This document shows, piece after piece, positions 55,977-64,000 of a stretch of DNA of 64,000 nt. Source of the DNA: Entamoeba invadens IP1 (lineage: Eukaryota > Evosea > Mastigamoebida > Endamoebidae); contig NW_004443623.1 in NCBI RefSeq assembly GCF_000330505.1, positions 56,325 to 120,324 of the forward strand, given 5' to 3'. Within the stretch, counting starts at the first letter, position 1. Each line of letters starts with the position of its first letter. The notes below the pieces were generated by a model. It searched no databases, was not told where the DNA came from, and saw nothing but the letters and a program-made list of their open reading frames with translations. Position numbers and translations under genes: made by a program.

Positions 55977-58900
55977 ATGTTCAAAGAGGTCAGCTCCTTA
56001 TTAAGATCCTTTGGATCGTTTTTACAAACAAGAGCCCTTTCCAAATCCATAGAAATAGTCGTACACCCTCATCCTGATGGTCAGAACTCTTCAAGTGCAA
56101 TATCCCATTTGAAACTCTGCAATGAGAGTCTTTTATACAAAAGTGAATTAAAAAATCCGTTAGAAAGCAAATCGAGTGATCTAAAAATACAACGAAAGAA
56201 AGAAAATAATGGGCGAATGGAAATTGAAACAAAAAGTCTTAAACTACATTCCCCATATAAATCCATAGTAACACACGCACCAGCAAACAAACAACTCACT
56301 TCCCCACCTCTCAACACTGAAACTGAAATATTCAAAGCTACAAATTCTTCTTCTTCTGCGAACACAGGTGAAGGTTCTGGAGAGTCTCTACCAAACATTA
56401 ATGAAACAGAAAATGGACGTCTTCATATTGAAATTGAAAAAATGGACGATGTGGAGCTCACGAGACTGTTTTGTCAAAACAAGTCTGTCACACCACAACT
56501 TATAAAAACAGAAGACGTGTGCGAACACCAAAATTTCGATTTTTTTAATTTCAATGAAATTTTTTTGAAGAGAAAAAGCGAGAGAGAAGTGGACGAAGAT
56601 ATTTATAGAACGTATTTGGATTCCATTGAAAATAAAGACACTCTGAAGTATTCTGCCGACTCCACTGATGACAAAGAACACTGCAAAAGTCCTCAAAATG
56701 AAAATTCAATTTATTTGGAACAAGAATTGGACGATAAAAATAGCGGAACTCAAATCAGTGAAATTCAAGAAGAAACAGAAAAGAGCGAAACGGAAATTAA
56801 AAGAGAAGAAGAAAATGAAGAGGAAAGTTCCCCGACATACAGTGACACCCAAAGTGAAGACCAAGAAGATTTGGAAATGAAGGAAAATGCACTGAAAGAG
56901 GAGTCGCGGTACTCGTTAAGTTATTGGGACAGTCCCTTTCGTGAGAAGTTGTGTGATGAAATTCTGAAAAAAATAGAAAATCGAATGCCTTCACAAATAT
57001 CAACGATACAAACAATTTCACAGTGTGGAATTCAAATGGACGAGAAGGAGAATGGAAATACTTCGGGAAGTGTGTTGTCGAGAGAGAACAGATCGTCACT
57101 GACCCAAAGAATAGAAGAAATGAAAAGGAGAACGTCAATATCATCATCTTTTGTTAATACAAAGCAAATTGGGGAGGAAAAAGAGGAGGAAAAAACAATT
57201 AAATGTTATCAAAATAACAATATAATTCCGCATCATTTTAAAAGTGGTGATTCAATAAAGAAAATTCAAAATGGGTGCATTGGAAGGAAAACAGAAGAGA
57301 ATGTGGTTGACTTGAATATGACTGAAAAGAGGGGGGAAAGCTGTATACCCAAGAAATTGGATCAAATAAAAGAAACGTTTCTGTATCGTCCAAACACTTT
57401 ACAAAGAGAAACACAAACAAAAGTTAACAATGAGAGTAAAGAAAGTTTCAAAAGTGTTGATGTTGAAGAGATAAAGTTTCCTTCTAATTATTATAATGAA
57501 CGACTTGATGTGCAACAAGAAGGACAAGTAGACGGCAAACAACAACTGCAAAACACACAAATAAACGAAAAGGTCCAAATGCAATGGTCTCAAAAATTGA
57601 ATGAAAAAGAAGACCAAAAAGGTGTGCAACAAAAAGATGCAAAATTGAATGAAGTGCATCGAAACACACAAATTGATTTTGAACTGCAAAGCCAAGTGCA
57701 ACAAAGTGCCCAAAATACGCAACAGCAAAATACGGTCGTAATCAATCAAACGAGGAACACATTTAATGGAAACGCAAATCAAAATACACGAGAAACGTTT
57801 AAAGTACAACAAACTGCAGATTTGGGAAATTTTAATGTTCAAAATCACATTGAAAAGAATTTACAAGAAGGAATGAGAATGAATAATGGTATTTATAATT
57901 ATAATAATAATATAATAACAAAAATGGAGGAACCAATGCCACTTTTACAGGAACAACAACAGAATAATGGACAAATGATTAATGCACAAGAATTTACTAC
58001 TTTTAACAACTTCAGTGGAATACAACAACAACAACAACAACAACAACAATATCAACAAAATCAAATGCAACAACAACCACAAAAGACAGCATATTCAAGT
58101 CTTACACTTCATATCGATAATTTGAATGAAATAAGAAATGATAAATACAATTTGTATGACTCAAATGGCTTAGGAATGGAATTTCAAAATGTCAATAGGA
58201 ATACTTGTATAACACAAGACGATCAACACGTCGATATTTCAAATATTTTAAATGTGTCAAATCAAATGGAGGTCATCCCAAACAACAACATGGAAGAAGA
58301 AGATGTCAATGAAGACCCGAAACAAATGCAAATGGACAATAAAATCAATATTTTTGAGTTTGATCCGACACTGCAACAAATTTATGAAGAACACAAAGAT
58401 GACCCGATATTACAATCGATGTTGGATGGTACAATTCCTCTTCCGAATGCAATAGAGCCGATACCAATTGAGTCCAATTCGTCAATGATCACATTGAAAT
58501 TTATCGAACCGGTTCAATCGGGAACAACAGGGGATGTGCAAACAACACTGCTGAATGGTTTACGAATTATCGATCTTGGGAAGTCGTGCAAACAATCAAA
58601 TGAACGCCAAAGTATAAAAATGTTCAACGACGTGCAAATTATACGAGACGAAAAGAATGAATTTAACACGAGTGTTCCATATTTTGAAATGAAAGATGTA
58701 GACCCGAATAAGCCGAATATCTCACTAAGTTTAATGGAGTTTATTGGATACTTTGAAAGCTTGAAAGGGATCATGCCTCCAGTTGTTGGAGGGGAAGAAT
58801 GGCCTACTCGAAATCAGGAGGGGACAACTGGATATGATGAGATAAGTGATATGTATGATGATACATGGGAAGATGAACTTGATGATATCCGAATACAATT

Positions 58901-59855
58901 ACATGCAAATGTATTTGATAGTACAACTGACAAATGCGAAGAAAAATGTGAAGAAAATGAAATGCAAAATGATATGCAAAACGATAATGAATATAACAGC
59001 ACTCATACCCTTAAGGACACAGACATTGATAATGAATGGGGAATCACTATCATGCAAAAAAATCACGAAGAAATGCATTTAAAAGAACACGAGGAATATA
59101 TTCAAAATAAAGCTATTACGAATCGATTGTGTAAAGGTAATGTCCATCAAGAAGATGGAAGGGAGTGCGATGAGTTGTATTACCGAGTTCGAAGTGAATG
59201 TTTAGGACCGATATCTTCTCAGAAAGAATATGATCCTAGACATCCATATCAACGGATACCTGTAGGAGTGACTACGTATTATAGTCCGACAATGCTACAA
59301 GGGATGGGGAAGTTATGTGAAGTTCCGTGGAAGACGAATACACCGAAAGTTGATAGTCGGTATAGGTTTCAGGGGGGATACTATTGTATGGTTAACAGGG
59401 CAGATGGGAAGGCGATTCGAGCGAATAAAAACGAGGAAGAGGAGATGAATGAGACGAAAATTCAAAGGGAGAACGAGAGGAAAAAAAAAGTGAAGGAGAA
59501 GGAGCGAAGTGAGAAGAACAGAAAACAAGGGAAAGACGAAGAGGAGAAAGAAGTGAAGAAAGCGACGAAAAAGAAAACGACTAGAAAAGAAGAGAAGGAG
59601 GACAGCGATGACTTGAAGGAAGTTGAATACGTCGTGGACGACAAGAAACACGAAGTTAAGATGTTGGTCACCCGACATAAGAAAATGGTCGACCCGGAAG
59701 TGCTCGAAGAAGAGAAAAGAAACGAGGAAAAATATCGAATGGAACAAAAGGAAAAGAAGAAACAAAAGAAGTTTGAAATTATGAAAAGAAAGGTCGAAGC
59801 TCAGATTGAATTAAGAAATAAAAAGAACAAGAAAGGCAGAAGAGCAAAGAAATGA
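55977..59855 (+). CDS. Large low-complexity, Gln-rich protein with charged C-terminal helix
   Basis: 1292 residues, uninterrupted. A short folded N-terminus (FKEVSSLLRSFGSFLQTRAL, SIEIVVHPHPDG) leads into about 600 residues rich in Glu, Ser, Asn and Gln. A polyglutamine block lies near residue 682 (Q9YQQNQMQQQ). A likely folded segment (about 1060-1140) carries YDPRHPYQRIPVGVTTYYSP and RYRFQGGYYCMVNRADGKAI. The last 150 residues are Lys/Glu-rich helix ending KKNKKGRRAKK, suited to a nuclear or nucleic-acid-binding role. No signal peptide, membrane segment or known domain is recognised. Codon use is ordinary for the window. Confidence 0.75.
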   Translation: MFKEVSSLLRSFGSFLQTRALSKSIEIVVHPHPDGQNSSSAISHLKLCNESLLYKSELKNPLESKSSDLKIQRKKENNGRMEIETKSLKLHSPYKSIVTHAPANKQLTSPPLNTETEIFKATNSSSSANTGEGSGESLPNINETENGRLHIEIEKMDDVELTRLFCQNKSVTPQLIKTEDVCEHQNFDFFNFNEIFLKRKSEREVDEDIYRTYLDSIENKDTLKYSADSTDDKEHCKSPQNENSIYLEQELDDKNSGTQISEIQEETEKSETEIKREEENEEESSPTYSDTQSEDQEDLEMKENALKEESRYSLSYWDSPFREKLCDEILKKIENRMPSQISTIQTISQCGIQMDEKENGNTSGSVLSRENRSSLTQRIEEMKRRTSISSSFVNTKQIGEEKEEEKTIKCYQNNNIIPHHFKSGDSIKKIQNGCIGRKTEENVVDLNMTEKRGESCIPKKLDQIKETFLYRPNTLQRETQTKVNNESKESFKSVDVEEIKFPSNYYNERLDVQQEGQVDGKQQLQNTQINEKVQMQWSQKLNEKEDQKGVQQKDAKLNEVHRNTQIDFELQSQVQQSAQNTQQQNTVVINQTRNTFNGNANQNTRETFKVQQTADLGNFNVQNHIEKNLQEGMRMNNGIYNYNNNIITKMEEPMPLLQEQQQNNGQMINAQEFTTFNNFSGIQQQQQQQQQYQQNQMQQQPQKTAYSSLTLHIDNLNEIRNDKYNLYDSNGLGMEFQNVNRNTCITQDDQHVDISNILNVSNQMEVIPNNNMEEEDVNEDPKQMQMDNKINIFEFDPTLQQIYEEHKDDPILQSMLDGTIPLPNAIEPIPIESNSSMITLKFIEPVQSGTTGDVQTTLLNGLRIIDLGKSCKQSNERQSIKMFNDVQIIRDEKNEFNTSVPYFEMKDVDPNKPNISLSLMEFIGYFESLKGIMPPVVGGEEWPTRNQEGTTGYDEISDMYDDTWEDELDDIRIQLHANVFDSTTDKCEEKCEENEMQNDMQNDNEYNSTHTLKDTDIDNEWGITIMQKNHEEMHLKEHEEYIQNKAITNRLCKGNVHQEDGRECDELYYRVRSECLGPISSQKEYDPRHPYQRIPVGVTTYYSPTMLQGMGKLCEVPWKTNTPKVDSRYRFQGGYYCMVNRADGKAIRANKNEEEEMNETKIQRENERKKKVKEKERSEKNRKQGKDEEEKEVKKATKKKTTRKEEKEDSDDLKEVEYVVDDKKHEVKMLVTRHKKMVDPEVLEEEKRNEEKYRMEQKEKKKQKKFEIMKRKVEAQIELRNKKNKKGRRAKK

Positions 59856-60569
59856 TTGTTTATTGATTGGGTTGATTTTTGTTTCTGTTTTTGGACGGAA
59901 CTAATAAAATGGAACGAATTTTGAAGAAGAACTCGTTTAAATTATAAGAAGTCACAGAAAAATGAATTGGAAAAGAAATTTGAACAGTTTAAAGGATTAA
60001 ACTATTCTTTATTATAAAATAACTATAATATATATAATACATAAATATTATTTCAATTAATTAATAAACTTATAAATATAAGTTACAAAATAATATTCAA
60101 TTAAAATTATAAAATAATTAATAGTTTATAGTATTAATAATAGAAATGTGTGTAAATAAAAGTCATTTATGCTAGATGTAAAAATGATAGAGTATGGTCA
60201 CTCTTCATTAGATAAAACTGTGCCTTATGGTAGATTATAAATATTAATAAAATGAAACTATTTAATTTAATTAATTAATTAAAACAAGATAGGTTTTGCA
60301 TAAAACCGAGTTTTACAAAAAAGTGACCATTCTATAGTTTCGAATTGGTCGACGAGTTTTAATAAAATTATAAGGCAATCATTTTTTATAAACTTGATAT
60401 TTTCAAAACCATTCATTACAAATCATAAATTATACTATATAATATAATATCATTTATTAAATTGTTTTATATAATATTAAAAATGAATTAGGTGCATAAC
60501 TTGAATGATTTTTTTGAAATAGTAAATCAATATAAAAAATAAAAAAATTTAAAATAGTTACAAAATCAA
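59856..60569. other. AT-rich spacer
   Basis: No gene seen. A near-repeat of TAGA..AAA..GTG(A/C)C around 60180-60330 is not clearly structured. Confidence 0.45.
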
Positions 60570-62258
60570 ATGACTAAAGAGTTAACTGCTGCTATTCTAT
60601 CATCGTCTTATACGAGAATGATTGCTTTATTTGAACTAACAAAAACACCAGAAGATTTTTTAAAGGTCAGAAAAGTCTATTATGACCTTTACAAAAGTTT
60701 TATTAACGCACTTGATGTATTGACTATAAAAAAATGTCAGTTAAGTGTCGAACCATTTGAGTCGTTTAATTCATTAGAAAAACTTGTTAAATACCAAAAA
60801 TTAGCTTTTGAAGTCCCATCAAAGTACTTTTCTGATGCTGTTACAGTTGCTTTAAACATCAACTATTCTGAAGTATATGATTTAATTCGGAATATTAAAA
60901 ACGATATTAACAACACTAAGAACATCGACTCTTTGATTTCTTTGTGTGAAAAAATGATGGCAACCTTTTCAAAACTACTTCCTCTTAATATTATTGGGAA
61001 ATGTGTTCTATTAATTTACAAAGACTTACACCAAGTACCTACATCAAAATGTATTACATGGGAAACACTCCAAAATATAAGTCGGAATTTCAATGATCTT
61101 CGTGCATCTCTTGAATTATTTAACAAAAACAACTTTTTTATAAAAATGGGACCAGACAAAGTGAATTTCTCATCGAAAATATTTGGAAACACAGCAATTA
61201 TAAATTCCATTGAAAAGAAAGACGAGCACAAAGTTGAATACAAAATTTCACAACAAAATAAGCAGATTGAGGAATTGGAGAAAGAACTCAAAAAGTTCCA
61301 AAACGACGAAAAAGAAAATGAAACACAAATAGATACTCTAAAAATAGAATTAGAACATTTAAATTTTCAAATTTTGCAATACCAACAAATTCTACAAAAA
61401 ATGGAAATTGAAAAAGTCGAAGTTGAAAAAATCATATATGAAAATCAACTTTTGAACAATTATTTACAACAACTTACACAACAACTCAATCAACTGCAAT
61501 TAGATCTGAATAATAAAAATCAAGAACTTGAAAATTACAAAACAGAAAATAACCAAAATAAACAAATTATTGAACAACTCAATACTAATAGTTCCCAGCA
61601 ACAATCGTTCATTGAAGGATTAAAGAAACAAATTTCTGAACCTCAAAACAACTCAACTGATACCGATAAAGAAATCCAAATTGAAACTTTAAAAATGAGT
61701 TTAGAAGAACAATCACAAAAAGTTTCTTCATTAAATTCTCAAATTTTGCAATACCAAAAAATTATTCAAAAAATGGAAATTGAAAAAGTCAAAACAGAAA
61801 AAGTGGAAGATGAAAAAAACGAAAAGGATACCATTCTCACCGAATCCGTAGAAATCAAAGCGCCTCAATTGCTTTTCTTAAGCGGTGGGAAATTCTCAGT
61901 AGATGTCCATGGAACTGTTATTGAATTTGATATGCCATCATTTGCTATAGCCCCCGTCACATATCAAATTGAAGGTGTTGGAGAAGTCAATGGAAAAGGT
62001 GGACAAAAATATGAATTAAAAGTATTAATGGAAGACGAAAATGATCTTGTTAGAGATGGGACTAATCTAGTGAAAACCATTTATGTACCAAAACAGTTCG
62101 AGGGGCAAAAAGTGAATTTACCACTTCAAATATTAGACTACAATCAAACAGTAACTATCGTCGTGCAAAACAATTCAATGTTTAAAATTGAAGGATTCGG
62201 GTGGTTCGACGAAAATCGAAAAAGAGGAGATTTATTTGTTACTCTCAAAATTGTTTGA
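60570..62258 (+). CDS. Coiled-coil protein with DnaJ/Hsp40 C-terminal domain but no J domain
   Basis: 562 residues. N-terminal 220 residues are a helical domain with no recognised family (no HPD motif, so no J domain). Residues about 223-420 form a long Gln/Asn/Glu-rich coiled coil containing a repeated unit (LNFQILQYQQILQKMEIEKV and LNSQILQYQKIIQKMEIEKV). From about 430 to the end the pattern is that of the two Hsp40 substrate-binding beta domains: VTYQIEGVGEVNGKGGQKYE corresponds to 'IRLSGEGEAG...GDLYV' and GTNLVKTIYVPKQFEGQKVN to the CTDII start. IEGFGWFDENRKRGDLFVTL then matches the usual 'GKGMPN...RGDL.V' end. This suggests an oligomeric client-binding protein that works without direct Hsp70 stimulation. 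By eye, but the end match is good. Confidence 0.68.
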   Translation: MTKELTAAILSSSYTRMIALFELTKTPEDFLKVRKVYYDLYKSFINALDVLTIKKCQLSVEPFESFNSLEKLVKYQKLAFEVPSKYFSDAVTVALNINYSEVYDLIRNIKNDINNTKNIDSLISLCEKMMATFSKLLPLNIIGKCVLLIYKDLHQVPTSKCITWETLQNISRNFNDLRASLELFNKNNFFIKMGPDKVNFSSKIFGNTAIINSIEKKDEHKVEYKISQQNKQIEELEKELKKFQNDEKENETQIDTLKIELEHLNFQILQYQQILQKMEIEKVEVEKIIYENQLLNNYLQQLTQQLNQLQLDLNNKNQELENYKTENNQNKQIIEQLNTNSSQQQSFIEGLKKQISEPQNNSTDTDKEIQIETLKMSLEEQSQKVSSLNSQILQYQKIIQKMEIEKVKTEKVEDEKNEKDTILTESVEIKAPQLLFLSGGKFSVDVHGTVIEFDMPSFAIAPVTYQIEGVGEVNGKGGQKYELKVLMEDENDLVRDGTNLVKTIYVPKQFEGQKVNLPLQILDYNQTVTIVVQNNSMFKIEGFGWFDENRKRGDLFVTLKIV

Positions 62259-62336
62259 ATGACATTTTAATTTCAAAGTGGTGTTTGAGTTGTGTTATAG
62301 CCATTATATAATACAGTTTCTAATTAAAGACAACAT

Positions 62337-62475
62337 ATATAATATAATATAATATAATATAATATAATATAATATAATATAATATAATATAATATAATAT
62401 AATATAATATAATATAATATAATATAATATAATATAATATAATATAATATAATATAATATAATATAATATAATAT
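62337..62475. repeat. (AATAT)n pentanucleotide tract
   Basis: About 27 uninterrupted units between two genes. Likely length-variable. Confidence 0.97.
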
Positions 62476-62700
62476 ATAAAAATATTAGGATTATTACTAC
62501 AAACTATTATAGTTATTTTTAATAAAATAAAAACAATAAAATAAAAAATGTGTTATTGTTGTTTTTTGAAAAAACAGAACGAGAAGCAATAAAATGAATT
62601 TGGCTCTTTGCAACAAATTACAACCAATAAGACCCAATTACAAACTTTTCTTACAATTTGTGTGATATATTTAAAAAGAATTAGCGAAAAACAATAAAAA

Positions 62701-63495
62701 ATGTTTCAAAAACACGAACGTTCTGAATATGTGTCTTGTGCATCTTCTTGTCTTTCTCTTCTGACATCTTTGAAGTGTTATCCAGAGTGCACTTTATCGC
62801 AAGATGTAGTTCTTTCCCAGATCCATACCCTTCAAAATTTACTTCAAGAGTGTTCTGTACAACCGGAATACTCAATGATAATGACTCGAGAAAATGAACT
62901 CTTTGAAGAACGGTTACTTGCAGCTGAACGTGAAAGTAAAGTGATTTACGAAATGGAAAAAGACAAGGAATACATTTTGCCCAACATCTTAACAAAAGAG
63001 GCCTATGAAATATCCCCGACACATTGTGACGGGTTGTGTATTGACATTCCACGAGGTAGTGCCGATGATAATACCAAAATATGTCTATGGACAAAACAAC
63101 AAGCTAAAAACCAGTTGTTCCAATTTGTCCCTTTCAGAAGTCAGGGCCACCCCAATTGCGTGTTAATCCAAAATTTGTCGACTGGGAAATATTTGGGTGT
63201 TGCGAAGGGGAAAAAGGAAAAAGTTGGGGAAAGTGTCAAACAAACAAATAACAACAAAAATTTGGAGGAAAACCACTGGACTTTAAAAATGACGGAAAAC
63301 GGAAATGTTAATATTTTGTGCGCACACAGTTTATTCTGTTTGGACGTCGTTAAAGGAGGTAAAAAGGCGGGTACAGAACTGTGTGTGTGGAACACTGGTA
63401 ATCAACAAAATCAAAAATTCGCGTTAACAAAGGCAAAAGACCAAAACGCTGTGATGCAACTCAAACGACAATTGGCAGAAAAAGAAGTATCATAA
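62701..63495 (+). CDS. Cytosolic ricin-B-type beta-trefoil lectin-like protein
   Basis: 264 residues, no signal peptide. The first 100 residues are helical with several cysteines. Residues about 102-245 form a ricin-type beta-trefoil carbohydrate-binding domain. Repeats carry the family pattern: LCIDIPRGSADDNTKICLW with QLFQF, NLSTGKYLGVA with HWTLK, and LFCLDVVKGGKKAGTELCVW with NQKFAL, the Q-x-W motif being Q-x-F in these copies. It is a lectin fold only; nothing resembling the catalytic chain of a toxin is present. It ends in a basic helix. Probably binds glycans or glycoproteins inside the cell. Partner unknown. Confidence 0.82.
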   Translation: MFQKHERSEYVSCASSCLSLLTSLKCYPECTLSQDVVLSQIHTLQNLLQECSVQPEYSMIMTRENELFEERLLAAERESKVIYEMEKDKEYILPNILTKEAYEISPTHCDGLCIDIPRGSADDNTKICLWTKQQAKNQLFQFVPFRSQGHPNCVLIQNLSTGKYLGVAKGKKEKVGESVKQTNNNKNLEENHWTLKMTENGNVNILCAHSLFCLDVVKGGKKAGTELCVWNTGNQQNQKFALTKAKDQNAVMQLKRQLAEKEVS

Positions 63496-63871
63496 TAAGA
63501 GAAGAATAAGTTCTATTTTTGATATATATTTCTATTAGTAATAATTAAATATAAGTTATTATAGTTTTAATCAAATTTAAAGGTAAAACAACACGAAATA
63601 AAGTAAACACTATAAAATGGGAAATAATTGAAACAACGCTTTTAACATTAAAATATGTTTCAATATTTTTTAATCATTTTATGAACATAAAACTTGTAAC
63701 ATTGTTTTAACCCACTCATTATTTATTTTTCTTGTATAAAACTACTTTTTGAATTATTTCTATTTTTATCTTTTTGTTTTACAAATACAATCAAATAATT
63801 ATAGTATTTATAATTTTAAATTTTAAATTTATTACTTAATTTTTAACTTGTAAAATAAATAGAAGTCAAAT
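63496..63871. other. AT-rich spacer
   Basis: Contains TTAACCCACT near 63707, also seen in TTTAACCCACTTTATTA about 20 bases before the RRM gene start (48501). It may be a shared promoter element. No gene seen. Confidence 0.35.
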
Positions 63872-64000
63872 ATGGAATTGGGAATTATTATTCATATGAT
63901 CATCTTTTTGGTTATATCCATTGTTCTCGGTCAACCAGATAAACACAAAGAGGAAAGTTCTCGAACTCCTCCTCAATACCCTGCATATGGACATACTCAA
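63872..64000 (+). CDS. Secreted protein, 5' end only
   Basis: 43 codons up to the window edge: MELGIIIHMIIFLVISIVLG, a signal peptide, then a Pro/Ser/Lys-rich stretch (QPDKHKEESSRTPPQYPAYG). Met9 is an alternative start. No family can be named from so short a piece. Confidence 0.6.
   Translation, partial: MELGIIIHMIIFLVISIVLGQPDKHKEESSRTPPQYPAYGHTQ

Noticed and set aside
57147..59765. Minus-strand hydrophobic frames opposite the large Gln/Glu/Lys-rich gene
   Set aside because: The antisense of Lys/Glu codons reads as Phe/Leu/Ser; the + strand frame is far longer and uninterrupted.

Overview
This window looks like nuclear DNA of an Entamoeba species, most likely Entamoeba invadens. The DNA is very AT-rich and the genes are short, mostly intronless and widely spaced. 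It carries a Cys-rich transmembrane kinase of the Entamoeba TMK type, a BspA-like leucine-rich-repeat protein, an actin fragment and many TA-flanked DNA transposons. The species call is inference from family content. Two runs of exactly 100 N (29962-30061, 55418-55517) are scaffold gaps.

Layout. 1-24 kb is a transposon and pseudogene zone. It starts with the edge of a BspA-like gene, then a TMK kinase relic with one premature stop, and an intact Tc1/mariner-type element with 314-bp inverted repeats that I could not tell apart by eye. After these come at least six non-autonomous inverted-repeat elements and relics of an RRM gene, a zinc-finger gene, a parallel beta-helix gene and an actin gene. 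24.3-29.5 kb holds one intact 1745-codon receptor-like kinase. 30-44 kb is mostly empty AT-rich DNA with small elements and decayed genes, including two related Cys-rich relics. 45-64 kb is the gene-rich part. It holds a divergent Arf-like GTPase, a GPI-type GH5 glycosidase, an RRM/zinc-knuckle protein, three related secreted helical proteins (one frameshifted), a large Gln-rich protein, a coiled-coil protein with a DnaJ C-terminal domain but no J domain, a cytosolic ricin-type beta-trefoil protein and the start of another secreted protein.

Themes. The surface and secreted genes (BspA-like, TMK, GH5, the three-member family, the gene at the right edge) fit a protist that senses and digests its surroundings. 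Nine inverted-repeat element types, two of them present twice, sit in 64 kb. Most duplicate a TA dinucleotide, which suggests Tc1/mariner-type mobilisation, but only one carries a visible transposase. One element interrupts the beta-helix pseudogene and its reading frame resumes on the far side. Many relics were read by hand in several frames, so their outer limits are approximate.
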